Source of the DNA: Phenylobacterium sp.
Lineage (GTDB): Bacteria > Pseudomonadota > Alphaproteobacteria > Caulobacterales > Caulobacteraceae
Reading direction: 5' to 3'
Length of the DNA stretch: 47,411 bases
NCBI RefSeq assembly: GCF_030698145.1
Contig: NZ_JAUYNW010000050.1
Location: 1 to 47,411 of the forward strand
This document shows, in pieces, positions 11,345 through 20,587 of the stretch. Position 1 is the stretch's first letter, and each line of letters opens with the position of its first letter. Under the pieces are notes generated by a model. The model was not told the DNA's origin. It saw nothing but the letters and a program-made list of their open reading frames with translations, and did no database searches. The translations under genes and the position numbers were made by a program.

Positions 11345-11599
11345 ATGCCCAGCCAAACGGAGTCCTCCCCGGCGCGTCGGTTCTCCGCCCACGGAGCCCA
11401 TGAACACCGCAATCAGACCCATGACGTGTTCGGGGTCAGCTTCGAGGACGCGGCCTTCGACTTCATCGACCGCTGGCGCCCGGTTCCCGACGAGGACGGG
11501 GAAATCCAGGTCCAGCTCACCGACTGCGAGACCGGCGAACGGCAATGCTTCCGGGTCGACCTGGAGAGCGGCGAGAGCGGGTTCTGCGAAACCCGCTAA
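11345..11599 (+). CDS. Small conserved-looking hypothetical protein
   Basis: An 84-residue, acidic, soluble protein beginning MPSQTESSPARRFSAHGAHE. The core segment SFEDAAFDFIDRWRP and the tail DCETGERQCFRVDLESGE suggest a small beta-rich domain, possibly of a Caulobacterales-type DUF (DUF5961 came to mind, from memory only). Codon third positions are G/C-biased like the neighbouring genes, which supports coding. It sits between the GH15 gene (+) and zwf (-), with only nine bases separating its stop from the zwf stop. No function can be assigned. Confidence 0.6.
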   Translation: MPSQTESSPARRFSAHGAHEHRNQTHDVFGVSFEDAAFDFIDRWRPVPDEDGEIQVQLTDCETGERQCFRVDLESGESGFCETR

Positions 11600-11608
11600 T
11601 CGCCAGCT

Positions 11609-13078
11609 CTAGTCGTACCAAGCCCGCTCGGAGCGTTCGATCAGGGCGAAGGCGCCCGACGGGCCCCAGGACCCGGCCGCGTAGGGCTTGGGCGTCATGC
11701 CGGCCTCGCGCCAGGCCTCTGACACGCCGTCGATCCATTCCCAGGCCCGCTCCACCTCGTCGCGGCGGACGAACAGGGTGCGGTTGCCGGCGATGACGTC
11801 GAGGATCAGCCGCTCATAGGCGATGCGCCGCCGCGCATTGGGGCCGGAATAGGCCTTGGCCAGCGACAGCGACAGCGGCAGGGACTGCAGGCGCATGCCG
11901 CCCTCCGACAGGCCCGGCGCCTTGTTCATCATCAGCAGCTCGATGTCCTCGTCCGGCTGCAGGTCGATCACCAGGCGGTTGGCCTGCAGGTCGGCCTTGG
12001 CCGCGGCGTCGAAGATCGAGTGCGGCACCGGCTTGAACTGGATGGCGATCTGGGTGCGCCGTTCGGGCAGGCGCTTGCCGGTGCGCAGGAAGAACGGCAC
12101 CCCGGCCCACCGCCAGTTGTCGATGTCGGCGCGCAGGGCGACGAAGGTGTCGGTTTCCGAGGCCTGGCCCCGTTCGGTCTCATAGGCCTCCGCGCGCTCG
12201 CCGCCGACCACGCCGGCCGTGTACTGGCCGCGCACGCTGACCGACTGGACGTCGGCGCGGGTCACCGGGCGCAGGGAGCGCAGCACCTTGACCTTCTCGT
12301 CGCGGACGCTGTCGGGCTCCATGTCCGACGGCGGCTCCATGGCCACCAGGCACAGGAGCTGCAGCATGTGGTTCTGCACCATGTCGCGCAGGGCGCCGTA
12401 CTCGTCGTAATAGGGCCAGCGGTCGCCGACCCCCTCGGTCTCGCCCACCGTGATCTGCACGTGGTCGATGGTCAGGTTGTTCCACAACGGCTCGAACAGC
12501 ACGTTGGCGAAGCGCAGGGCGATCAGGTTCTGCACCGTCTCCTTGCCCAGATAGTGGTCGATCCGGAAGATGCTCTCCTCGGCGAACACCTCCGCCACCG
12601 CGCCGTTGATGACCTTGGAGCTCGCCAGGTCGCGGCCGATAGGCTTTTCCAGCACGATCCGGGTCTGGGGCGTGGCCAGCCCCGCCGCGGCCAGGGCGGC
12701 GCAGACGCGGCCATAGATGCTGGGCGACAGGGCCAGGTAGAAGATCGGGGTCTTGGCCGCGCCGATGGCCGCCTTGAGCGCCGCGGCGCCATCCGGCGAG
12801 GTGGCGTCGCCGCCCACATAGTCCAGCCGCGCCTCGAAGCGCGCCCAGACCTTGTCGTCGAGCCCGGAGGGTCCGGCGCGGCCGCCGACCGCGTCCTTGA
12901 TCTGCGCCTTGAAGGCCTGCGGCGTCATGTCGGACCGCGCCGTGGCGATAATCCGGAAACCCTCGGCGAGGAAACCGTCGGCGTCGAGGAAGTAGAGCGA
13001 GGGAAACAGCATCTTCTGGGCGAGATCGCCCGTGCCGCCGAACAGAACGATCACGTCGGCGAGAGGCTGCTCGGCCAT
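11609..13078 (-). CDS. zwf: Glucose-6-phosphate 1-dehydrogenase
   Basis: Oxidises glucose-6-phosphate to 6-phosphogluconolactone with NADP+ (or NAD+), the entry to both the pentose phosphate and Entner-Doudoroff routes. The 489-residue protein has the nucleotide loop VLFGGTGDLAQKML (about 12-25), the EKPIGRD segment (144-150) and the active-site motif RIDHYLGKE (172-180). I chose ATG 13078 because AAGGTGA lies just upstream. An upstream ATG at 13144 would add 22 residues of unlikely sequence. It lies about 7.3 kb from pgl-edd-glk-eda on the same strand and is divergent from otsB. Confidence 0.96.
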   Translation of the reverse strand: MAEQPLADVIVLFGGTGDLAQKMLFPSLYFLDADGFLAEGFRIIATARSDMTPQAFKAQIKDAVGGRAGPSGLDDKVWARFEARLDYVGGDATSPDGAAALKAAIGAAKTPIFYLALSPSIYGRVCAALAAAGLATPQTRIVLEKPIGRDLASSKVINGAVAEVFAEESIFRIDHYLGKETVQNLIALRFANVLFEPLWNNLTIDHVQITVGETEGVGDRWPYYDEYGALRDMVQNHMLQLLCLVAMEPPSDMEPDSVRDEKVKVLRSLRPVTRADVQSVSVRGQYTAGVVGGERAEAYETERGQASETDTFVALRADIDNWRWAGVPFFLRTGKRLPERRTQIAIQFKPVPHSIFDAAAKADLQANRLVIDLQPDEDIELLMMNKAPGLSEGGMRLQSLPLSLSLAKAYSGPNARRRIAYERLILDVIAGNRTLFVRRDEVERAWEWIDGVSEAWREAGMTPKPYAAGSWGPSGAFALIERSERAWYD

Positions 13079-13238
13079 CGAAGTCACCTTTTCGAGAGAA
13101 TACGCTCGAAATGCGCATAGCCGCGTTCGGGGCTGCAACGTCAAGCCCCGCTGCGTAGTTCACCACCACAGCGGGAGAAAATGGATCGTTCCTGGCCGGC
13201 GGGCGTTTTCCTGCTGGTGGGGCGCGTCAAAGGACTTC

Positions 13239-13991
13239 ATGAGCATCGCGGAACTGCATATCGGGCTCGAGGCCCCACCCGCGCGTCTGACGCTGGCGGG
13301 GACGGCCTTGTTTCTCGATCTCGACGGGACGCTCGCGCCGATCGCCGAGCGCCCACAGGACGTACGCCCCGATCCGCGCCGGACCAGCCTGATCGAACGC
13401 CTGCTGGCGGGCCTGGACGGCCGCCTGGCCGTGGTCAGCGGCCGCTCGCTGGAAGATATCGACCATATACTTGAGGGCACGGTGACGACGGTCGCGGCCA
13501 TACACGGCCTGATCCGCCGCGACGCCGGCGGGGTGGTGGGTCAGGCCGCGCCGCATCCAGGCCTGGCGCAGGCCGCGGCGCGGCTGAAGGCCTTCGCCGC
13601 GCGCGAAGACGACCTGCTGATCGAGGACAAGGGCCTGAGCCTGGCCCTGCACTACCGCCAGGCGCGCCACCTCGCCCAGGACGCCCGCGACCTGGCCGCG
13701 GCGATCGCCACGGAGACCGGGCTTACCTTCCAGCCCGGCGACATGGTCGTCGAACTGCGCACGCCTGGCGCCAGCAAGGGCGACTCGATCCGCGCCTTCA
13801 TGACCGAACAGCCCTTCGCCGGCGCCGTGCCGGTGTTCCTCGGCGACGACTTCACCGACGAGCACGGCTTCTTCGCCGTCAACACCCTGGGCGGCTATGG
13901 CGTGCTGGTGGGCCCGGATCGCCGCACCGTGGCGCGCTACCGCCTGGACGATGTCGAGGCGGCGCTGGCCTGGCTGGAGGCGGCGCGATGA
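13239..13991 (+). CDS. otsB: Trehalose-6-phosphate phosphatase
   Basis: Removes phosphate from trehalose-6-phosphate. The 250-residue HAD-superfamily enzyme shows motif I LFLDLDGTLAP (nucleophile and acid Asp 27/29), VVSGRS (motif II), KGDSI (motif III lysine) and FLGDDFTDEHGF (motif IV). AAGGA lies five bases before ATG 13239, although the frame is open further upstream. Its stop overlaps the otsA start by four bases (ATGA), so the two are coupled in the order otsB-otsA. The 160-base divergent gap to zwf contains a CGGGGCT/AGCCCCG hairpin (13128-13150). Confidence 0.94.
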   Translation: MSIAELHIGLEAPPARLTLAGTALFLDLDGTLAPIAERPQDVRPDPRRTSLIERLLAGLDGRLAVVSGRSLEDIDHILEGTVTTVAAIHGLIRRDAGGVVGQAAPHPGLAQAAARLKAFAAREDDLLIEDKGLSLALHYRQARHLAQDARDLAAAIATETGLTFQPGDMVVELRTPGASKGDSIRAFMTEQPFAGAVPVFLGDDFTDEHGFFAVNTLGGYGVLVGPDRRTVARYRLDDVEAALAWLEAAR

Positions 13992-15610
13992 GCCGCCTGA
14001 TCGTGGTGTCCAATCGGGTCAACCCGCCCACCGGCAAGGGCGACGAGAGCGTCGGCGGCCTGGCCATGGCCCTGGCCGCGGCCCTGCGCGAGTATTCCGG
14101 CCTCTGGTTCGGCTGGAGCGGCAAGACCACGCCCGAGTTCACCGGCCAGCTCGCCATGCAGATCGCCGACGGCGTGACCGTGGCCACCGTCGACCTCGAG
14201 GAGGCCGACCTCAACGAGTACTACAACGGCTACGCCAACAAGACGCTCTGGCCGCTGTTCCACTATCGCCAGGACCTGACCGCCTACGACCGTTCGTTCG
14301 ACGAGGGCTATCAGCGGGTGAACCGCCGGTTCGCCGAGACCCTGCGTCCGCTGATCGAGGACGACGACCTGATCTGGATCCACGACTATCACCTGATCCC
14401 GCTGGCTCGGGAGCTGCGGGCGCTAGGGGTGGACAACCGGATCGGCTTCTTCCTGCACATCCCCTGGCCGGCCCACCAGCTGGTGGCGACCCTGCCGCGC
14501 CACAAGCAACTGGTGGAGGCGCTGTTCGACTACGACCTGGTCGGCTTCCAGACCCCGGCCTATCGCCAGGCCTTCGAGGAATACGTGCTGAGCGAGGCCG
14601 ACGGCGCCGTGGTCGACGAGGCGCGGCTGCGCGCCTTCGGCAAGACGGTCCAGGTCGGTGACTTCCCCATCGGCATCGACGCGGCGGCGTTCGGCGAGCT
14701 GGTGCTGAGCGAGCGGGCCGAGCGCACCTTCGGCATCATGGCGGCGCACACCGCCTTCCGGAAGATGATCGTCGGCGTCGACCGGCTGGACTATTCCAAG
14801 GGCCTGGAGGAGCGGTTCCTGGGCTTCGAACGCCTGCTGGCCGACAACCCGCACCTGCGCCGCGAGGTGCTGATGCTGCAGATCGCCCCGGTCAGCCGCG
14901 AGGCCGTGGATTCCTATCAGGAGATTCGGGCGCGGCTGGACGCGCTGTCGGGCCGGATCAACGGTGAATACGCCGACATCGACTGGAACCCGGTCCGCTA
15001 CGTGAACCGCAACTACCGCCGCGACGAGCTGGCGGGGGTCTATCGCGCCGCCAAGGTGGGACTGGTCACGCCCATGCGCGACGGCATGAACCTGGTCGCC
15101 AAGGAGTTCGTCGCCGCCCAGGATCCGGAGGATCCGGGCGTGCTGGTGCTGTCGAAGTTCGCCGGCGCGGCCAACCAGATGGGCGAGGCCCTGATCGTCA
15201 ATCCCAACAGCCCCGAGGAGATCGCCGAGGCCTTGAAACGCGCCCTGACCATGGACCTGAAGGAGCGAATCCGCCGCTGGAGCGCTCTCAACGACGGCGT
15301 CCAGCGCGACGACGTCACCGCCTGGCGGGACGTCTTCGTCGCGGCGCTCGCCGCCAGTCATGAACCGCGCAAGCCAGCCGAAGGCCCCTACTATGGCGAA
15401 CAAGCTCGCCCGCTATCAGTCGATGAGAGACTTCTCCACGACCTCGGAGCCCAGCGGGAAGCAGACGGCTCCGCGTTCGGACCGCCTGAGATACGTGATC
15501 CAGAAGCACGCGGCGACCCGCCTGCACTACGACTTTCGACTGGAACTGGACGGGGTCTTCAAGTCCTGGGCCGTGACCAGGGGACCCTCGCTCGACCCAC
15601 GCGACCGTAG
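13988..15610 (+). CDS. otsA: Trehalose-6-phosphate synthase with a long C-terminal extension
   Basis: GT20 enzyme joining UDP-glucose and glucose-6-phosphate. Signatures include [40 protein letters not shown] and [15 protein letters not shown]. The frame runs 540 residues, against about 470 for the family. The canonical part ends near residue 455 (VFVAALAAS). The remaining ~80 residues are low-complexity, charged and rich in R, G and P, and are read out of frame over the 5' end of ligD. This looks like loss of the original stop and read-through. The catalytic region itself looks intact. Confidence 0.93.
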   Translation: MSRLIVVSNRVNPPTGKGDESVGGLAMALAAALREYSGLWFGWSGKTTPEFTGQLAMQIADGVTVATVDLEEADLNEYYNGYANKTLWPLFHYRQDLTAYDRSFDEGYQRVNRRFAETLRPLIEDDDLIWIHDYHLIPLARELRALGVDNRIGFFLHIPWPAHQLVATLPRHKQLVEALFDYDLVGFQTPAYRQAFEEYVLSEADGAVVDEARLRAFGKTVQVGDFPIGIDAAAFGELVLSERAERTFGIMAAHTAFRKMIVGVDRLDYSKGLEERFLGFERLLADNPHLRREVLMLQIAPVSREAVDSYQEIRARLDALSGRINGEYADIDWNPVRYVNRNYRRDELAGVYRAAKVGLVTPMRDGMNLVAKEFVAAQDPEDPGVLVLSKFAGAANQMGEALIVNPNSPEEIAEALKRALTMDLKERIRRWSALNDGVQRDDVTAWRDVFVAALAASHEPRKPAEGPYYGEQARPLSVDERLLHDLGAQREADGSAFGPPEIRDPEARGDPPALRLSTGTGRGLQVLGRDQGTLARPTRP

Positions 15611-17993
15611 GCTGGCGGTCGAGGTCGAGGACCATCCGCTCGACTACGGCGACTTCGAAGGCACGATCCCCAAGGGCCAGTACGGCGGCGGCGCGGTCAT
15701 GCTGTGGGACCGCGGCTATTGGGCGCCCGAGCCGGGGACCGACGCCCACGAGGGCCTGAGGAAGGGCGACCTGAAGTTCGTGCTGGAGGGCGAGCGCCTG
15801 CACGGCGGGTTCGTCCTGGTGCGGATGAAGAGCGACCGCGACGGCGGCAAGCGCAACAACTGGCTGCTGATCAAGCACCGCGACGACTTCGCCCACGAGG
15901 GCGACGCCGACGCGTTGCTGAAGAACAACGCCAGCTCCGTGGCCTCGGGTCGCGAGATGGAGACCATCGCCGCCGGCAAGGGCAAGGCGCCCCAGCCGTT
16001 CATGAACCGGCGCAAGGCCAAGGCGGCGGCCGACGATGTCTGGCAAAGCAAGCCCAAGGCCGCCGCCCGGCCGCTGAAGGCGCGCGCCGCGCCCAAGCTG
16101 GAGGCCGCGGCGCTCCCCCGGTTCGTCGAGCCGCAGTTCTGCAAGTCGGTGGACCGCCCGTCCCCGGGGCCGGGCTGGGGTCACGAGGTGAAGTTCGACG
16201 GCTACCGCCTGCAGATCCGCGTGGAAGGCGGCAAGGCGGTGATCCGCACCCGCAAGGGCCTGGACTGGACGGCGAAGTTCAAGGCGATCGCCACGGCCGC
16301 GGCGGACCTGCCCGACTGCATCCTGGACGGCGAGGCCGTGGCGCTCGACCACGACGGCGCGCCCAGCTTCCACGGCCTGCAGGCGGCACTGTCGGACGGC
16401 GACACCGACGACCTGATCTACTTCGCCTTCGACCTGCTGTTCGCGGACGGGAAGGACCTGCGCCCGCTGACCCTGCGCGACCGCAAGGCGGCGCTGAAGA
16501 GCCTGCTGTCCGGCGGCGACCCGCGCCTTCGCTATGTCGATCACTTCGAGGCCTCGGGCGACGCAGTGCTGCAGTCGGCCTGCCGGATGGACCTGGAGGG
16601 GATCGTCTCCAAGCGGCTGGACGCCCCCTATCGGTCGGGCCGCGGCGAGACGTGGACCAAGGCCAAGTGCCGGGCGGGCCATGAGGTGGTGATCGGCGGC
16701 TGGACCGGAGAGAAGGGTCAGCTCCGCTCTTTGCTGGTGGGGGTCCACCGCGACGGCGAGCTCGTCCACGTGGGTCGCGTCGGCACGGGCTTTGGCCGCG
16801 ACACCGTCGCCCGCGTCCTGCCGGAGCTGGAGAAGGTCGCCAGCGCGAAGAGCCCCTTCGCCGGGCCTAACGCCCCGCGCAAGGAAGCCAATGTCCATTG
16901 GGCCCGGCCCGAACTGGTCGCCGAGATCGAATTCGCAGGCTTCACCGGCGACGGCAATGTCCGCCAGGCGGCCTTCAAGGGCCTGCGCGCCGACAAGCCC
17001 GCGCAGGAGGTGGAGGCCGAGGTTCCCGTCCCTGTCGAAGAGGCCGAACTGGCGCAGCCGAAGCCCGGGAAGGCCGCACCCAAGTCCACGACCTCCGAGC
17101 CGGTGGTGCTGGGGGTGCGCATCTCCAGCCCCGACAAGCCGTTGTGGCCCAACTCCGCCGACGACCCCGCCCCGGTGACCAAGCTGGACCTGGCCCGCTA
17201 CCTGGAAGCGGTCGGTCCCTGGATGCTGCCGCACATCGCCGGCCGCCCCTGCTCGGTGATCCGCACGCCCGACGGGATCGGCGGCGAGCAGTTCTTCCAG
17301 CGCCACGTGGGCAAGGGCGCCTCCAACCTGATCGAGCAGGTCAAGGTGATCGGCGACCACAAGGCCTACCAGCAGATCGACCGCCTCGAGGGCCTGATCG
17401 CCTTCGCCCAGTCCGGGGCGACGGAGTACCACCCCTGGAACTGCCGCCCCCACGAGCCGGAGGTTCCGGGGCGGCTGATCTTCGACCTGGACCCCGGCCC
17501 CGACGTCACCTTCGACGACGTGGTGGCGGCGGCCCGCGACGTGCGCGACCGCCTGGAGGAGCTGGGCCTGGTCGCCTTCTGCAAGACCACCGGCGGCAAG
17601 GGGCTGCACGTGGTCACGCCGTTGGCCAAGCCGAAGGGTGAACTGGACTGGCCGACCGCCAAGGCCTTCGCCCGGACCCTGTGCGAGCGCATGGCCGCCG
17701 ACGAGCCCGACAAGTACGTGGTCAACATGTCCAAGAAGCTGCGCGGCGGCCGCATCTTCCTCGACTACCTGCGCAACGACCGGCTCTCCACCGCCGTGGC
17801 TCCACTCTCGCCCCGGGCGCGGGACGGCGCGACCGTGTCCTTCCCCCTGACCTGGAGCCAGGTGAAGGCCGGGCTGAACCCCAAACGCTACACGATGCGC
17901 ACGGCGCCGGGCCTGCTGAAGAAGACCACCGCCTGGACCGATTACGCCGACAGCGAGCGGCCGCTGGCGACGGCGATCAAGCGTCTGGGCTGA
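15393..17993 (+). CDS. ligD: Multifunctional NHEJ DNA ligase D
   Basis: An 866-residue NHEJ enzyme in PE-LIG-POL order. The phosphoesterase domain is near 25-180 ([28 protein letters not shown]). The ATP-dependent ligase domain is near 240-540, with the adenylated lysine in EVKFDGYR (Lys 267) and GEAVALD. The primase-polymerase domain spans about 570-866 ([38 protein letters not shown]). The chosen ATG at 15393 has GAAGG upstream; an in-frame ATG at 15360 would add 11 residues but lacks one. It overlaps otsA out of frame by 218 bases. The ku gene is convergent next door. Confidence 0.96.
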   Translation: MANKLARYQSMRDFSTTSEPSGKQTAPRSDRLRYVIQKHAATRLHYDFRLELDGVFKSWAVTRGPSLDPRDRRLAVEVEDHPLDYGDFEGTIPKGQYGGGAVMLWDRGYWAPEPGTDAHEGLRKGDLKFVLEGERLHGGFVLVRMKSDRDGGKRNNWLLIKHRDDFAHEGDADALLKNNASSVASGREMETIAAGKGKAPQPFMNRRKAKAAADDVWQSKPKAAARPLKARAAPKLEAAALPRFVEPQFCKSVDRPSPGPGWGHEVKFDGYRLQIRVEGGKAVIRTRKGLDWTAKFKAIATAAADLPDCILDGEAVALDHDGAPSFHGLQAALSDGDTDDLIYFAFDLLFADGKDLRPLTLRDRKAALKSLLSGGDPRLRYVDHFEASGDAVLQSACRMDLEGIVSKRLDAPYRSGRGETWTKAKCRAGHEVVIGGWTGEKGQLRSLLVGVHRDGELVHVGRVGTGFGRDTVARVLPELEKVASAKSPFAGPNAPRKEANVHWARPELVAEIEFAGFTGDGNVRQAAFKGLRADKPAQEVEAEVPVPVEEAELAQPKPGKAAPKSTTSEPVVLGVRISSPDKPLWPNSADDPAPVTKLDLARYLEAVGPWMLPHIAGRPCSVIRTPDGIGGEQFFQRHVGKGASNLIEQVKVIGDHKAYQQIDRLEGLIAFAQSGATEYHPWNCRPHEPEVPGRLIFDLDPGPDVTFDDVVAAARDVRDRLEELGLVAFCKTTGGKGLHVVTPLAKPKGELDWPTAKAFARTLCERMAADEPDKYVVNMSKKLRGGRIFLDYLRNDRLSTAVAPLSPRARDGATVSFPLTWSQVKAGLNPKRYTMRTAPGLLKKTTAWTDYADSERPLATAIKRLG

Positions 17994-18038
17994 AACCGTC
18001 GCGGCGGAAAGGAGCCGCAATGACGGGGGGCGTTCGCG

Positions 18039-18896
18039 TCAGGCCCGCTTCCGGGCCGCCGGCTTGCGGGCGGGAGCCTTCTTGGCGGGCGCGCGCGCCA
18101 ACGTCTTGCGCCGCGGTCCGCCGCCCTCGCCCAGGCTGCGCCGCAGGGCCTCCATGAGGTCGATGACCTCGGCCTCCTTGGGCTCCTCGACCTTGGCGAT
18201 CGCGCCGCCGTGCTTTTCCTTCTCCTGGATCAACTTGCGTAGAGCGTCCTCGTAGCGGTCGTTGAACTCGGCCGGGTCGAAGGGCCCCTCGAGCTGCTCG
18301 ATGATCTTCTCGGCGATGGCCACCATCTTGGGGTCGGCCTTGGCCTTGGGGATATGGCCGAACACCTCCGACGGATCGCGCACCTCCTTGTTGGAGCGGA
18401 TCGTGTAGGCGAGGATCCCGCGGTCGCGGGCCTCCAGGGCCAGCACCCGCTCGCGCTGGTGCATCACCACCCGGGCCAGGGCCACCTTGCCCGCCCCCTC
18501 CATGGCCTGGCGGATCACGCTGAAGGCCTCGACGGCCATGTCGCCGTCGGGCGCCAGGAAATAGGGGTCGTTCCAGTACAGCCGGTCGATATCGGCCTCG
18601 TCGACGAAACGCTCGATGTCGATGGTGCGGGTGGTCTCGAGCCGGACGTTCTTGATCTCCTCGTCGGTGACCACGACGTAGCGGCCCTTCTCGATCTCGT
18701 AGCCCTTGACGATATCGCTGCGCTCCACCGGCCCGGTCTCCGGATCGGTGGGGATCATGCGGATGCGGTTGTGCGTCTCCTTGTGCAGCATGTTGAAGGA
18801 GACGTCGTGGCTGCGCGAGGTGGCGGTGTGCAGGGCCACGGGGCAGCTCACCAGGGACAGGCGCAGATAGCCCTGCCAGGTCGGTCGGGTGGCCAT
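18039..18896 (-). CDS. ku: Ku protein (bacterial NHEJ end binder)
   Basis: Homodimeric Ku that rings DNA ends and recruits LigD. The 285-residue protein has the typical start WQGYLRLSLVSCPVALHTA, the beta-barrel segment GPVERSDIVKGYEIEKGRYV, and LEARDRGILAYTIRS in the core. The last ~25 residues are rich in Lys, Arg, Ala and Pro (KTLARAPAKKAPARKPAA), a basic tail known in other bacterial Ku proteins to aid DNA binding. It is convergent with ligD, with 45 bases between the stops, so the two NHEJ genes are adjacent but not co-transcribed. Confidence 0.95.
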   Translation of the reverse strand: MATRPTWQGYLRLSLVSCPVALHTATSRSHDVSFNMLHKETHNRIRMIPTDPETGPVERSDIVKGYEIEKGRYVVVTDEEIKNVRLETTRTIDIERFVDEADIDRLYWNDPYFLAPDGDMAVEAFSVIRQAMEGAGKVALARVVMHQRERVLALEARDRGILAYTIRSNKEVRDPSEVFGHIPKAKADPKMVAIAEKIIEQLEGPFDPAEFNDRYEDALRKLIQEKEKHGGAIAKVEEPKEAEVIDLMEALRRSLGEGGGPRRKTLARAPAKKAPARKPAARKRA

Positions 18897-18946
18897 GACG
18901 CGGACTCCGAAGCTTCAGAAGTCCGTGGAACGCCGCGCGGGCCGAT

Positions 18947-20446
18947 TCAGTTCGCCGAGAGCGCCAGGGTCGGCAGGGCCACGGCCTCCTGAGCGTCCAG
19001 CCGGCTCTTGCGGAAGGCCGGACGGACCCCGTTCCCCGCGCCGAACTCCATGAGCTGGTCGCTCTTGGGGCTGTAGGCCGGCCAGGCCTGCGGTCCGCAC
19101 TTGGGGACCCCAGCCTTGGCGAACGACACCCAGCAGGCGTGCATCAGGCTCGCCATGGCCTTGTCCTCGTCGCTGACCGCGCTCATCGGCGTGCGCCGGC
19201 CCCAGTATTCGAAGACGTACTGGATCTCCGCGGCGTGGAAGGCCCGCTTCACCGCCGGCCGGAACCGGCTGCCCACATAGGAGAAGTGGTAGAGCCAGGC
19301 GGGCTTACCGCCCGAGGCCCTGGCCGCCACCCAGCGGGCCGGCCCCACCATGATCCGGTCGGTGAAGACGGCGCGGGCCAGGGTTTCGTCGCCGGCCGCG
19401 GCCTCCTCGACATAAACCGTCCGCGCCGGCGCCGGGATCATGGCCGCCATCTCCGGCTTCCAGCCGCCCAGCAGCGAATCCTCGCCCGAATTGGCCCCGA
19501 TGATCAGCGGGACGTCGGCCGCGCGGCCGGCGGCGAAGGCCTGGGTGGGGGTCTCGGTCATCAGCTTGCCGTCGACGAAGGGGCCGAAGTCGCCGCCGAT
19601 CTTGGCGATCAGGGTGGCGGCCGGCAGCTTGCGCAGGTCGCCGACCGGGGCGTTGGCGCCGGCCAGGCGCAGGGTCTCGGCGGCCTTGGCGCCCTCGGCC
19701 TCCTGGGCCGCCAGGGTCGAGGGCGGAAACCAACCGCCGCCCGACTGGACGATGGCCTTCTTGAAGAGCGGCTTGGCCCGGGGCGTGGCGAGCAGGGCCA
19801 GCGTGCTCATGCCCCCGGCGCTCTCGCCGAAGACGGTGACGTTCTTGGGGTCGCCCCCGAAGGCGGCGATATTGCGCTGGACCCATTCCAGGGCGGCGAT
19901 CTGGTCCATCAAGCCATAGTTGCCGGTGGCGTCGCCGCCGGCTTCGCGGGTCAGGGACGGATGGGCGAAGTAGCCCAGCGGGCCCAGGCGGTAGTTGATC
20001 GAGACCAGCACCACCCCGTCGCGCGCGAAGTTCGCGCCGTCATAGACCCAGCCGGCGCCGGTGCGGTGGCCGCCGCCATGGATCCAGACCATGACCGGCG
20101 CCTTCTTGGCCCCCTTTGGCGCGAAGACGTTGAGCTGCAAGCAGTCCTCGGTGACCGGCCCGTTGGCGCCCCCGGAATTGGGCGTGCCGTCGGCGTTCAT
20201 CGGCTGCATGCAGGACGGGCCGTTGGCGGTGGCGTCGCGCTCCCCGGCCCAGGCGGCGGGCGGCTGCGGCGGCGCCCAGCGCAGCCGGCCGGTGGGCGGG
20301 GCGGCGAAGGGGATGTTGCGGAAGACGTCTGCGGTCTCGCCGGAGCTCCCGGCCAGGGCCCCGCTCTCGACCGTGGCCTTCACCTGGGCTTGAGCCGGCC
20401 CCGCCAGCATCAACGCGCCCAGAGCCATCGCATAGAACCGAAGCAT
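18947..20446 (-). CDS. Secreted type-B carboxylesterase
   Basis: A 499-residue alpha/beta-hydrolase of the carboxylesterase/para-nitrobenzyl-esterase family. The N-terminal signal peptide MLRFYAMALGALMLAGPAQA is probably cut after AQA. Family motifs: FRNIPFAAPPTGRLRW, EDCLQLNVFAP, the oxyanion loop WIHGGGH, nucleophile elbow FGESAGG (Ser 209) and the histidine segment FHAAEIQYVFEYWG. ATG 20446 places the signal peptide correctly; an upstream ATG at 20491 would precede it with hydrophilic residues. The natural substrate is unknown. It is divergent from imuA across a 141-base promoter gap. Confidence 0.92.
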   Translation of the reverse strand: MLRFYAMALGALMLAGPAQAQVKATVESGALAGSSGETADVFRNIPFAAPPTGRLRWAPPQPPAAWAGERDATANGPSCMQPMNADGTPNSGGANGPVTEDCLQLNVFAPKGAKKAPVMVWIHGGGHRTGAGWVYDGANFARDGVVLVSINYRLGPLGYFAHPSLTREAGGDATGNYGLMDQIAALEWVQRNIAAFGGDPKNVTVFGESAGGMSTLALLATPRAKPLFKKAIVQSGGGWFPPSTLAAQEAEGAKAAETLRLAGANAPVGDLRKLPAATLIAKIGGDFGPFVDGKLMTETPTQAFAAGRAADVPLIIGANSGEDSLLGGWKPEMAAMIPAPARTVYVEEAAAGDETLARAVFTDRIMVGPARWVAARASGGKPAWLYHFSYVGSRFRPAVKRAFHAAEIQYVFEYWGRRTPMSAVSDEDKAMASLMHACWVSFAKAGVPKCGPQAWPAYSPKSDQLMEFGAGNGVRPAFRKSRLDAQEAVALPTLALSAN

Positions 20447-20532
20447 GGCGTTTTCCCCCCGCCTGTTGGTTGTGCGGGAGGATTTGCTCACTTGGGCGCG
20501 CGGTCAAGCAAACTGACTCCACCGTAAGGTGC

Positions 20533-20560
20533 TTGACTCTTTTGAGTCCAAAACTAGAAC
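20533..20560 (+). promoter_or_regulatory. Candidate sigma-70 promoter of imuA
   Basis: TTGACT (20533-20538) and TAGAAC (20555-20560) are separated by 16 bases. The -10 half overlaps the LexA box, as expected for a repressed SOS promoter. Confidence 0.55.
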
Positions 20561-20571
20561 AAAATAAGAAC
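20557..20571 (+). promoter_or_regulatory. LexA (SOS) box
   Basis: GAAC-N7-GAAC (GAACAAAATAAGAAC) is the reverse complement of the alphaproteobacterial LexA consensus GTTC-N7-GTTC. It lies 17 bases before the imuA start and overlaps the -10 element. AAGGAG follows as the ribosome-binding site. It predicts DNA-damage induction of the whole imuA-imuB-dnaE2 unit. Confidence 0.85.
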
Positions 20572-20587
20572 AAGGAGTCAGAAAGCC

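Noticed and set aside
15315..18020. A 901-codon open frame on the minus strand opposite ligD
   Set aside because: It is the antisense of ligD, low in complexity and rich in Gly, Arg, Ala and Val. Such frames are common in GC-rich genes and it shows no domain.
20447..20556. A second LexA box for the divergent esterase gene
   Set aside because: Only one GAAC-N7-GAAC is present and it sits at the imuA promoter; nothing similar lies closer to the esterase start.
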